A DNA stretch of 12,329 nt, from the NCBI GenBank assembly GCA_964428185.1, contig CAYRXH010000072.1, positions 1 to 12,329 of the forward strand, written 5' to 3'. The translations under genes and the position numbers were made by a program. Below the pieces are notes generated by a model that did not search any database, was not told the origin of the DNA, and saw only the letters and a list, made by a program, of their open reading frames with translations. This DNA is from CAYMAZ01 sp964428185 (GTDB lineage Bacteria > Bacteroidota > Bacteroidia > Bacteroidales > DTU049). Positions 1 to 7,209 of the stretch are shown here, in pieces (positions within the stretch are counted from its first letter, which is position 1; every line of letters begins with the position of its first letter).

Positions 1-5
1 ATCAC

Positions 6-1043
6 TTATTTGAAAATGATGGAATACTCGTTTTTTTTGTTGACATTACCAATGTCTGTTGAGTATGTAAAACCTGATTTTTTAAGGTCATTCACAATAT
101 CATCTTTCTTTTCACAGGTGCAGCACATCAGCAATCCTCCTGATGTCTGTGCATCCATCATCAGCATTTTTTGCTCATAGGAAACATTGTCTCCGAATTG
201 AATATCATTTTCTGAATAATCCAGATTTTTGAAACATGCACCAGGGATGCACCCCATATCTGCCAGTTCCTTTGCCCCGTCAAACAGCGGGATTTTATTT
301 ATGTATATATCCAAACTCACATTGCTGGCCTTTGCAAGTTTCAATGCATGACCTGCCAGTCCGAATCCGGTGATATCTGTTGCGCATTTCACATTGTACT
401 TTTGCATTATTTCTGCCCCGGCAGCATTGAGCTGTTTCATGCTGTTGAGCACAGCCTGATATTTCACATCAGAAACTTCGCCGAGGCGTTTGCCTGCCAT
501 AATTATCCCCGAACCAATTGGCTTGGTGAGTATTAGCACATCGCCCGGTCTGGCAGCCGCATTGGTGATAATTTTTTCAGGATGAACAATCCCTGTTACA
601 GCAAGTCCATATTTGGGTGTCTCATCAACAATGGTATGACCTCCCATAATCACACCTCCGGCTTCAATGACTTTTTCAATACCACCCCGAAGAATTTCAC
701 TCAGAACCTCAAGCGGAACACCTGCCGGAAATCCAACAATGTTGAGAGCACTCATTACTTTTCCGCCCATGGCGTACACATCGCTGAGAGCATTGGCCGC
801 TGCTATTTGTCCGAATTCATAGGGGTCGGAGCACACAGGTGTGAAAAAATCCGTGGTCTGAATCAATGCAACATCATCACTGATTTTAAATACTCCAGCA
901 TCATCATGAGTGTCAATATTAACCAGCAGATCCGGGTGGGGTGTTGATGGAAGACCAGACAGAGCCTGACTGAGTTCTTTGGCAGAGAGTTTTGCAGTGC
1001 AGCCGCCATATTCTACTGTTGAAAGAAGATTGTATGCTTTCAT
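6..1043 (-). CDS. selD: Selenide, water dikinase (selenophosphate synthetase)
   Basis: Makes selenophosphate from selenide and ATP in the cytoplasm. Selenophosphate is the selenium donor for SelA. At 345 aa it has the usual family length. The N-terminal catalytic loop is visible as GGCTAKL. By alignment from memory with E. coli SelD (GCGCKIS), Cys15 takes the place of essential Cys17 and Lys18 that of essential Lys20, while the second, non-essential Cys is Ala17. The catalytic position is an ordinary TGC codon, so this SelD is not itself a selenoprotein. AIRS-type motifs follow: a Gly/Asp-rich nucleotide-binding segment (TTDFFTPVCSDPYEFG, then AAANALSDVYAMGG), GGHTI near the middle, and TDITGFGLAGH in the C-terminal half. 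It is the last gene of the sel directon, 90 nt after the DUF3343 gene. I see no convincing promoter in that gap, so co-transcription is likely. Stop is TAA at 6-8, so the gene is complete. Confidence 0.96.
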   Translation of the reverse strand: MKAYNLLSTVEYGGCTAKLSAKELSQALSGLPSTPHPDLLVNIDTHDDAGVFKISDDVALIQTTDFFTPVCSDPYEFGQIAAANALSDVYAMGGKVMSALNIVGFPAGVPLEVLSEILRGGIEKVIEAGGVIMGGHTIVDETPKYGLAVTGIVHPEKIITNAAARPGDVLILTKPIGSGIIMAGKRLGEVSDVKYQAVLNSMKQLNAAGAEIMQKYNVKCATDITGFGLAGHALKLAKASNVSLDIYINKIPLFDGAKELADMGCIPGACFKNLDYSENDIQFGDNVSYEQKMLMMDAQTSGGLLMCCTCEKKDDIVNDLKKSGFTYSTDIGNVNKKNEYSIIFK

Positions 1044-1133
1044 GTCTCAATTGCGTTTAATCTGTTCGTAATATTAAATTGTAACATTTTTATAGTTGCT
1101 TGATAGATTGGGATTTGAAAAATCATCCGACAA

Positions 1134-1358
1134 TCATAATTCTGTTTTAAAAACTCTGAAAACAATTTCATTTTGACGAAGAATACTTAAAAAATGTTCC
1201 AAAGAAAGAATATCCTGCTCCATCCGCATGCTCATCCCGCATTCAGATGAAATGTTTTTTGGTGTAGGAATAATTTCAAATCTGACACCAGCTGCAAGAA
1301 GTATCTTTTCTGCCTTGAGAACATGATGGGTGGACTGAAAGATAATCAGAAGTGCCAT
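1134..1358 (-). CDS. DUF3343 putative Se/S carrier-like protein
   Basis: A 74-aa protein matching the DUF3343 family, small proteins often encoded beside selenium and sulfur-transfer genes and proposed as Se/S carriers. The family pattern is clear: an N-terminal strand leading into FQSTHHVLKAEK (residues 7-18), then IPTPKNISSECGMS (residues 30-43), with one conserved Cys40. That is the only cysteine in the protein, so it is the obvious site for a persulfide or perselenide. No signal peptide or membrane segment is visible, so it should be cytoplasmic. Its ATG is 6 nt after the yedF-like stop codon, which suggests the same transcript. The family assignment is firm. The role as a selenium carrier is inferred from context, and no biochemical activity can be read from the sequence. 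Confidence 0.85.
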   Translation of the reverse strand: MALLIIFQSTHHVLKAEKILLAAGVRFEIIPTPKNISSECGMSMRMEQDILSLEHFLSILRQNEIVFRVFKTEL

Positions 1359-1364
1359 CGATAA

Positions 1365-1973
1365 TTATAAAAATATAACTTTCCCTGTCTTACTCATGCT
1401 CTCAAGGATATCATACATATTGGAAATACGACCAACTCCCAGATCATTTTTTTTCTGATAATAATCTAGACAGGTTCCGCACACAAGAATTTCCATACCC
1501 TTAGTTTCCAGTCTTTTCAATGAATCAAGAACTGATGAATTCTTCAATGTGAGAAATATTCCGGAATTAAGAAATATCATTATATTCGGCCTCATATCCA
1601 TGTCTGGAATGGTATTGATGGCTGCCTTGATGAGAATTTCACCCAATTCTTCAGATCCGTCACCCATGCGGTTTCGTTTGATAGTCATCACATAATTATC
1701 GGTTTTGGGTGGGTTGATCTCACAAAATTCCTCAGCATTGACTTCTTCAGGAATTTCACCTGTTTTGTTTACCACAACACGGAAAAAATCCCCGGTTTGT
1801 TCCTCTCTGATATTCATGCCGTGCGCCCGAAGAAAATGGACCACATTATTTTTGGATATTTCATTATCCAGGAAAATTTCAAGGAGCTCATTTTCACCCA
1901 GTTCAGCCATTGCCTTTTTGGTCATTATCAAGGGAATGGGACATGCTTTGCCTTTTGCATCTATTGTTTTCAT
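1365..1973 (-). CDS. yedF: YedF-like selenium-metabolism sulfurtransferase-like protein (TusA + DsrE-like)
   Basis: A 202-aa two-domain protein. Residues 1-70 are a TusA/SirA-like domain opening with IDAKGKACPIPLIMTKKAM. Its CPxP motif (Cys11-Pro-Ile-Pro14) carries the sulfur-accepting cysteine of the TusA family. Residues from about 95 to the end resemble a DsrE/F-like fold, with a CGTC motif at 165-168 followed by LGVGRISNMYDI. This arrangement matches the family annotated as 'sulfurtransferase-like selenium metabolism protein YedF', which is repeatedly found next to selD. It probably receives S or Se as a persulfide/perselenide from the upstream desulfurase and passes it on. The role is inferred from family and neighbourhood. 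It lies 6 nt downstream of the desulfurase gene and 6 nt upstream of the DUF3343 gene, so the three genes form a compact block. No export signal is visible. The E. coli protein called YedF is shorter (TusA domain only). Confidence 0.88.
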   Translation of the reverse strand: MKTIDAKGKACPIPLIMTKKAMAELGENELLEIFLDNEISKNNVVHFLRAHGMNIREEQTGDFFRVVVNKTGEIPEEVNAEEFCEINPPKTDNYVMTIKRNRMGDGSEELGEILIKAAINTIPDMDMRPNIMIFLNSGIFLTLKNSSVLDSLKRLETKGMEILVCGTCLDYYQKKNDLGVGRISNMYDILESMSKTGKVIFL

Positions 1974-1979
1974 CTGACG

Positions 1980-3119
1980 TTATTTAATTCTGGAAAATAT
2001 TGATTTTATGGATTCTATTGTATAAATAATTTGTTCTTCGGTATTGAATAATCCCATACTGAATCTAACAGTGCCAAGTGGAAATGTGCCAATGCTTTTA
2101 TGTGCCAAAGGACTGCAGTGAAGCCCTGAACGTGTCATGATTCCGTATTCTTTATCAAGGATTAATGCTATTTCATCGGGTCTCAGTTTATTTGATGTTA
2201 TTGAAACAACCGGCAGTTCACCTGAAGAATAGACAGTTAATTCATCAATCTCGGTCAATTTCCCAATCAGAAATTTTGTAATTGATTTCATTTGTTTGCG
2301 GATGTTCTCTATTCCTTGCTGCATGATATAGTCCAGTCCTGCTTTTAAGCCTGCAATGCTGGAAGTGTTTAGTGTTCCAGCCTCCAGTTTGTCAGGGTAG
2401 AATTCAGGATGATATTCATCCTCTGACTGGCTACCTGTTCCTCCGTGTATGAAAGTATCAATTTCAATGTTTCTGCTGATACATAATCCTCCGGTGCCGG
2501 TGGGACCATAGAGTTTTTTATGACCTGTAAAAGCCAGTATGTCAATATTGTCCTTTTGAATGTTAATGGGAATAATCCCGGCGGTTTGGGCAGCATCAAC
2601 AAGAAATGGAACAGATTGCTTCCTGCATATATCTCCAATTTTTTCAATTGGGAACACAACTCCGTTCACATTTGAACCGTGAATTGAAACAACAAGGGAA
2701 GTGTCAGACTGAATGGACTTTTCAATAAGAATGGGATCCAAAGTTCCCCGGTAATCGACCGGAATAACAGTGAGTCTGACATCTTTATTTTTTTCAAGAT
2801 AACGAAGAGGTCTGATGACAGAATTATGCTCCATGCCTGAGCATATCACATGAGTGCCGGGTTTTACAAGACTGAAAATGGTCATATTCAAGGCATGTGT
2901 GGCATTATTGCAGAAGATCACTCTGTCTGAATTTGGAGATTGAAACAACTGCCTGATAAGTTCCCGTGTTTCAAAAACAATATGAGCAGCTTCAAGCGAC
3001 AAGGTATGTGCTGAACGACCAGGACTTGCACCGCAGTTGTTCATGAATGAAGAAACCGCATTCACTACTTCAGATGGCTTGGGCCAGCTGGTGGCTGAAT
3101 TGTCAAGATAGGTGGGCAT
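1980..3119 (-). CDS. Cysteine desulfurase / selenocysteine lyase family protein (class V aminotransferase fold)
   Basis: A 379-aa PLP enzyme of the NifS/Csd group, closest by eye to the subfamily often annotated as 'cysteine desulfurase family protein'. Visible landmarks are the N-terminal YLDNSATSWPKP, the PLP-stacking His98 (MEHNS), Asp175 and Gln178 (LVDAAQTAG), the Schiff-base Lys201 (FTGHKKLYGP), and Arg330 with the catalytic Cys335 (TRSGLHCSP). All key residues are present, so it should be active. Members remove S from cysteine or Se from selenocysteine. Between selB and yedF, the likely job is to supply Se or S to the YedF/DUF3343 carriers and then SelD. Whether it prefers Cys or Sec cannot be told from sequence. 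Its ATG lies inside the 3' end of selB (17-nt overlap), suggesting translational coupling. A specific gene symbol is not justified. Confidence 0.9.
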   Translation of the reverse strand: MPTYLDNSATSWPKPSEVVNAVSSFMNNCGASPGRSAHTLSLEAAHIVFETRELIRQLFQSPNSDRVIFCNNATHALNMTIFSLVKPGTHVICSGMEHNSVIRPLRYLEKNKDVRLTVIPVDYRGTLDPILIEKSIQSDTSLVVSIHGSNVNGVVFPIEKIGDICRKQSVPFLVDAAQTAGIIPINIQKDNIDILAFTGHKKLYGPTGTGGLCISRNIEIDTFIHGGTGSQSEDEYHPEFYPDKLEAGTLNTSSIAGLKAGLDYIMQQGIENIRKQMKSITKFLIGKLTEIDELTVYSSGELPVVSITSNKLRPDEIALILDKEYGIMTRSGLHCSPLAHKSIGTFPLGTVRFSMGLFNTEEQIIYTIESIKSIFSRIK

Positions 3120-5085
3120 CTATATATTCTTTTCCCTTTTCTGTTATGTGGATTGTTGTTTCAATATCTTCGCCGTGGTTGAAACGGATCAGCTTTTCTG
3201 CTTCAAAAATTTCACCCAGCAATGCTCTTTGCTTTTTGGTACCCAGTAAAATCTGCTTGTATTCAGGGATGCCAATTCCTCCGGGTTTCTGCTTCAGAAC
3301 ACTGAGTATTCTGATTCTGCAGGAATCGACAATGCTGGTGTGAATAATATCGTCATCAAAAAATCTGATTCTGCCTTTGTTGGCAAGATAGGTCAGATAC
3401 AATCTGATGCTTGCTTTTGATATTCCTTGTGTAAGTCCATCTTCTTCAATATCTGAAATGACTGGCTTCTCATCTCCAAAATCCAGTATCCTTTTTTCAA
3501 GCCATTCAATTTTCTGAAGTGTTTTTTCATCCAGTTTTGGCTCGTGTCCGGCGATGATCCATGTGTTTTTATAGCGGTCTGTGATATTCTCCTTCCTGAG
3601 TTTTTCAAGAAATAGTTCCAGATAGGTTTTGCCGGTTTTTACTTTTGATAAGCCAACTTTACCCATGAGTTCTCCGGTTTCAAGTCCTTCGGGAAGGACC
3701 GGATTCTTTTCATGATGTTCCTCAAGTGACTTCAGAATTTTCGTTTTTATTGACGATTCACACTTTTCAGAGATAAAAATATTATTGCCATTATTATCAT
3801 ACACAACATAAGATCCCGAATTGAATTTGATTTCATTCAGCACTTCATCTTTGTTTTTTCCGATTCTTGTGCTGATTTCATCAATTGAAAATGGTCTGAA
3901 TTCCTTGTTAAGGAGCATGGAAATGCTTTCGCTGGTTGCACTGTCTGTGAGGATGTTGATGCAGAGTGATTCAAGCATTTCGATGAGCTCAGGAGTCCGT
4001 TTCCGGTGGTGCAGGGGATAAGCATCAATAATATATCCTCCTCCCAGTGTTTTATCAGCAGATGAAGTTCTGAGAATAAACCGGTCACGATTCAAAAGCA
4101 CTGCAGGTTTGTTGAAATGCAGCTGGACTATGCCGTCCTGCCCGCCTGTAACAATATCCCTGTTGAGAAGATGCATCTTTGCCTGGCATTCAAATGTTCC
4201 TGATATGAATGTGACATGTGTCCAAAGAGTCAGTTCGTCAGCACTTTCAAAAGTAGAAATATAGGCGTCTGCCATCTTGGTGGTTTCAATTGGACGACTG
4301 CTGATTAGCATTCCTCTCTGAAAATCTTCTTGTTTCAGGCCGATCAGATTGATAGCTGCCCGATCACCCTTTTCTACGGTATTAACAGACTTTCCATGAC
4401 GTTCAATAGACCTGACTCTGAGCTTCTGTTTATCGCCAGGCAGGAGGTACACATCATGACCAACCGAAACAGATCCACTGATGACTGAGCCTGTAACAAC
4501 ACAACCAAAGCCTTTGACTGTGAATATTCTGTCAATATACATTCTGAAAAGACTGCCAATTTCAGTTACTTCAATTGGAGCCACCTGTCTGTCAATGGCA
4601 GCAATCAGCTCATCTTTTCCAAGTCCTGAGTGAGATGATACGGGAATGACGGCTGCATTTCTGAGACTGGTATTTTTCAGGAATTCATTAATTTCATAAG
4701 CTGCCATTTCTGCCAGTTCGTCATCCACAAGATCTGTCTTTGTAAGTGCTACAACACCATTTTTAATTCCCAGTGCAGTAATGATATTGATATGTTCAAT
4801 TGTTTGAGGCATCATTCCGCTGTCAGCGGCAATTACAAGAAGCACAAGATCAATTCCGCAGGCACCTCCTACCATGGTATTAATGAAATCCTTGTGTCCG
4901 GGAACATCTATGATGCCTGCAGAAACTCCTGATGGTAGATCAATATGAGAAAAACCCAGATTTATTGTGATGCCTCTTGCTTTTTCTTCCTTGTGGGTAT
5001 CACAGTCTATTCCTGTAAGCATTTTAATGAGAGATGTTTTCCCGTGATCTATATGCCCTGCTGTTCCAATGATGATATGCTTCAT
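3103..5085 (-). CDS. selB: Selenocysteine-specific elongation factor SelB
   Basis: Brings Sec-tRNA-Sec to ribosomes paused at UGA by binding GTP, the tRNA and the mRNA SECIS hairpin. Residues 1-180 are an EF-Tu-like G domain with G1 GHIDHGKT (10-17), G2 RGIT (37-40), G3 DVPGH (60-64) and G4 TKTD (115-118). TKTD replaces the EF-Tu NKxD in the way SelB proteins commonly do. EF-Tu-like beta-barrel domains follow (about 180-370). The region from about 400 to 660 looks like the run of winged-helix domains that bind SECIS in bacterial SelB, ending ITEKGKEYIDAHLS. At 660 aa it is slightly longer than E. coli SelB (614). The start codon overlaps the selA stop as ATGA (5082-5085), a typical coupling junction. 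The gene appears intact, which argues that UGA recoding is in use in this organism. Confidence 0.97.
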   Translation of the reverse strand: MKHIIIGTAGHIDHGKTSLIKMLTGIDCDTHKEEKARGITINLGFSHIDLPSGVSAGIIDVPGHKDFINTMVGGACGIDLVLLVIAADSGMMPQTIEHINIITALGIKNGVVALTKTDLVDDELAEMAAYEINEFLKNTSLRNAAVIPVSSHSGLGKDELIAAIDRQVAPIEVTEIGSLFRMYIDRIFTVKGFGCVVTGSVISGSVSVGHDVYLLPGDKQKLRVRSIERHGKSVNTVEKGDRAAINLIGLKQEDFQRGMLISSRPIETTKMADAYISTFESADELTLWTHVTFISGTFECQAKMHLLNRDIVTGGQDGIVQLHFNKPAVLLNRDRFILRTSSADKTLGGGYIIDAYPLHHRKRTPELIEMLESLCINILTDSATSESISMLLNKEFRPFSIDEISTRIGKNKDEVLNEIKFNSGSYVVYDNNGNNIFISEKCESSIKTKILKSLEEHHEKNPVLPEGLETGELMGKVGLSKVKTGKTYLELFLEKLRKENITDRYKNTWIIAGHEPKLDEKTLQKIEWLEKRILDFGDEKPVISDIEEDGLTQGISKASIRLYLTYLANKGRIRFFDDDIIHTSIVDSCRIRILSVLKQKPGGIGIPEYKQILLGTKKQRALLGEIFEAEKLIRFNHGEDIETTIHITEKGKEYIDAHLS

Positions 5086-6512
5086 TGTTGTTTCATTTTT
5101 GATGAAATCTGCTTGTGTGCTTCAGATATTGCTTTTACAATATTTTCAATGTCATCAGGCTCAATTGTCATCACATCAAAAAGCAGACTTCCTTTTCGTA
5201 AAATACCTAAAACGGGAGTTGGGCATAACAGAAGAGCTCTAAACATTTGCTCTGCATATTCGGAGTCTTGCTTTTTGCTTCCGGTATCAGGCGTAAGAAT
5301 TACAGCATGGCTGTCCACATCATTTCCGGGGAGCGCCCCCCCACCGATCTGTGTCAGATTTTCAGATGTTTTGCAGGCAATACCGGCTGAAATGAGACGT
5401 GCAGCCAGAACTTCGGCAGAATTTTGCAATTCACTCTGTTTTTTTGATGAATTTCTGAAAATTATGTTTTTTTCAAACAAAATGTCTTCCTTAAGATAAT
5501 ATGAACATGCGGTTTCCAGCAGTACAAGGGTGGTCTTGCAAACTCGCAGAGCTCTCATCATGGGCGCTTTTCTGAGTTTGGAAATATATTCCTTCTTTCC
5601 TGCAATTATGCCTGCCTGGGGTCCGCCAAGCAGTTTGTCTCCGCTGAAACACACAAGATCTGCTCCGCTTTGAACAGCTGCTCTGATATCAGGTTCATTG
5701 CTGAATGCAGGATGACTAACATTTCGAAGCAAACCGGACCCCTGGTCATACATAACTGGCAAGTGTAATTCATGTCCCAGCTCAGACAGTTGTTTCAGAT
5801 CAACATCTTCAGTAAATCCCTGAATGACATAATTTGATTTGTGAGCCTTGAACAGCATGGCTGTTTTTTTTGATACAGCGTTTCTGTAATCCTCAATTCT
5901 TGTCTTGTTGGTGGTACCCACTTCAACCATTTTGCAGTCAGATGCTGCCATGATTTCAGGCAACCTGAACGATCCGCCTATCTCAACAAGTTCGCCACGA
6001 GAAACAATGACTTCCTTGTTTTTTGCAAATGTGCGAAGACAGAACATGACTGCCGCAGCACAATTGTTAACAATCAGAATATCTTCGGCACCGGTGAGGA
6101 ACTTAAGAATTTCAACAGCATGATCATTTCTGTTGCCTCTTTGCCCTGTTTTTAAATCAAATTCAAGATTGTTGTACCCCTTCAATATTTCAAAGGCTTC
6201 GGCAAGTAAAGATTCGCCAAAAGGAGCCCTGCCCAGATTTGTGTGAATGGTAATTCCCGTTGCATTGAGCACCTTTTTTAAACTCCTGCCGGTGAGAAGT
6301 TTCAGAATCTTACAGATTTTGTCTACAACATCAGAATCTGAAAGAGGTTGATACCCTGAAAGAATTTGTTGTCTAAAAAAATCAACAGAATGCCTGATTG
6401 CAAAAATTACTGGTTCTTTTCCGTGAGAGGAAATGAGTTCTGCAACTTCAGGCTGGAGAAGAAGTTTATCAACGGCAGGAAGGCTTTGCAATGCCCTCTG
6501 TAAATCACTCAT
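5082..6512 (-). CDS. selA: L-seryl-tRNA(Sec) selenium transferase SelA
   Basis: A PLP enzyme that converts Ser-tRNA-Sec to Sec-tRNA-Sec using selenophosphate. At 476 aa it has the normal bacterial SelA length. The N-terminus carries the typical LPAVDKLLLQPEV segment, a domain that contacts tRNA-Sec in known SelA structures. The catalytic core includes VLNATGITIHTNLGRAP (81-97), VNNCAAAV (148-155), TTNKTRIEDY (200-209) and the Schiff-base lysine Lys293 in FSGDKLLGGPQAG. This matches E. coli Lys295 closely in position. The chosen ATG is 41 nt after the 3' end of the tRNA-Sec gene and gives the expected N-terminus. No Shine-Dalgarno is visible, as is common in Bacteroidota. It is the first protein gene of the operon and is coupled to selB by ATGA. 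Confidence 0.97.
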   Translation of the reverse strand: MSDLQRALQSLPAVDKLLLQPEVAELISSHGKEPVIFAIRHSVDFFRQQILSGYQPLSDSDVVDKICKILKLLTGRSLKKVLNATGITIHTNLGRAPFGESLLAEAFEILKGYNNLEFDLKTGQRGNRNDHAVEILKFLTGAEDILIVNNCAAAVMFCLRTFAKNKEVIVSRGELVEIGGSFRLPEIMAASDCKMVEVGTTNKTRIEDYRNAVSKKTAMLFKAHKSNYVIQGFTEDVDLKQLSELGHELHLPVMYDQGSGLLRNVSHPAFSNEPDIRAAVQSGADLVCFSGDKLLGGPQAGIIAGKKEYISKLRKAPMMRALRVCKTTLVLLETACSYYLKEDILFEKNIIFRNSSKKQSELQNSAEVLAARLISAGIACKTSENLTQIGGGALPGNDVDSHAVILTPDTGSKKQDSEYAEQMFRALLLCPTPVLGILRKGSLLFDVMTIEPDDIENIVKAISEAHKQISSKMKQQ

Positions 6513-6553
6513 AATGTAACGTTAATGTTGAACATATTTGAGATATTTTTTTG

Positions 6554-6645
6554 CAGAGAGAGCAGGGATCGAACCTGCCACAGCTGGTGTTATCCGTCTG
6601 CTACCGGTTTTGAAGACCGGCTGGGACACCAGTCCCGTTCTCTCT
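6554..6645 (-). tRNA. selC: tRNA-Sec (anticodon TCA)
   Basis: A UGA-decoding selenocysteine tRNA lying just upstream of selA on the same strand. The folds are read directly. Acceptor strand AGAGAGA (6645-6639) pairs perfectly with TCTCTCT (6561-6555), with discriminator G6554. The D-arm is GGGAC-TGGT-GTCCC (6636-6623), with the 4-nt loop typical of tRNA-Sec. The anticodon arm is CCGGT-CTTCAAA-ACCGG (6620-6604), with anticodon TCA at 6613-6611. The 25-nt variable arm (6603-6579) can fold as GCAG..GG / CC..CTGT with a 2x2 internal loop. The T-arm is GCAGG-TTCGATC-CCTGC. CCA is not encoded; GCAA follows instead. The acceptor/T branch has 7+5 pairs, where bacterial tRNA-Sec normally shows 8+5. 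Identity rests on anticodon, arms and context. The exact 5' end could be off by a base. Confidence 0.93.
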
Positions 6646-6653
6646 TGATACTG

Positions 6654-6661
6654 CAAAAATA
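6654..6661 (-). promoter_or_regulatory. Candidate -7 promoter box for the tRNA-Sec/sel operon
   Basis: On the minus strand positions 6661-6654 read TATTTTTG, an exact match to the Bacteroidota -7 consensus TAnnTTTG. Only 8 nt separate it from the predicted mature 5' end of tRNA-Sec, so transcription would start at or just before the tRNA. I see no good TTTG -33 element at the expected distance in this AT-rich stretch. The call therefore rests on one box and its position. Confidence 0.45.
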
Positions 6662-6749
6662 AATAAAACAACTTAATATTCAGTGATTTTTAATTATTTA
6701 GTAAATATTTAAAAAATTATAAATATGTACTTTCACTTGATACATAAAC

Positions 6750-7031
6750 ATGGAACATCAATTTGCAGATTTATTCCTCAGACCCCGTTCTTTAGATACC
6801 GATGATCCTTTGTCAGGATTTCGCGATCGGTTTTACACTCCTCATTCAGGGATATATATGGATGGTAACTCCATGGGACTGTTGTCTGTCGATTCTGAAA
6901 AATCACTGCTCAGGGTGTTGGATGAATGGAAAAACAAAGCCATCGGTGGATGGATTGGTGGAGATCAATTTCTTGACAGCGTCTGTAGAATTAAATTTTA
7001 CCATGTGCTTGAGTATAACTTATCAGTTTGA
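6750..7031 (+). pseudogene. Truncated kynureninase N-terminal fragment
   Basis: A 93-codon reading frame whose first 70 or so residues resemble the start of kynureninase, a PLP enzyme of tryptophan catabolism that cleaves kynurenine to anthranilate and alanine. The visible matches are LDTDDPLSGFRDRF (residues 15-28), YMDGNSMGLL (36-45, compare the family's Y-x-DGNSLGLL), and LRVLDEWKN followed by GGWIGGD. After about residue 73 the similarity stops, and the frame runs through unrelated residues to TGA at 7029-7031. A functional kynureninase is a little over 400 aa, so the PLP-binding lysine and all later catalytic residues are missing. I found no continuation in other frames downstream to 7209. 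It is therefore a gene remnant, probably left by a deletion or rearrangement near position 6970-6980. A short expressed peptide cannot be excluded, but no function is expected. Confidence 0.72.
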
Positions 7032-7209
7032 AGTATACATTCTGTTCACCATTGGAAAATACATAAGAATGATTCTGTTCTGTTAGAGAATAGTTGGAAT
7101 TTCAAAACTGAATCTTTCAATATTGAACAGGTTCATTGTATCAGGGTTCTTTTGTGCCATGGATGGTAGTTTCCATAGTGAAAAGAGGAGCCAGTAGAAA
7201 AAAAGTTTT
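7032..7209. other. Spacer without recognisable gene
   Basis: These 178 nt separate the kynureninase remnant from the 3' end of the patatin gene. No further kynureninase sequence, RNA gene or strong terminator is visible on either strand. The only notable structure is an imperfect inverted repeat, CATTCT (7038-7043) with AGAATG (7066-7071), just after the remnant's stop codon. The stretch probably includes decayed sequence from the same event that truncated the kynureninase. Confidence 0.5.

Noticed and set aside
582..947. A 121-codon plus-strand reading frame inside selD
   Set aside because: Shadow of the SelD coding strand; SelD motifs run through the whole region on the other strand.
4945..5499. 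A 184-codon plus-strand reading frame opposite the selA/selB junction
   Set aside because: It lies entirely antisense to the well-supported selA and selB genes and its translation is low-complexity Ser/Cys/Phe-rich with no family resemblance.
6554..6645. Opal-suppressor tRNA-Ser rather than tRNA-Sec, because of the 7+5 acceptor/T branch
   Set aside because: The 4-nt D-loop, long variable arm, UCA anticodon and position directly before selA all favour tRNA-Sec.
7141..7209. Rho-independent terminator for the patatin operon
   Set aside because: The only stem near the patatin stop is a 4-bp ATGG/CCAT pair without a following U-run on the minus strand.
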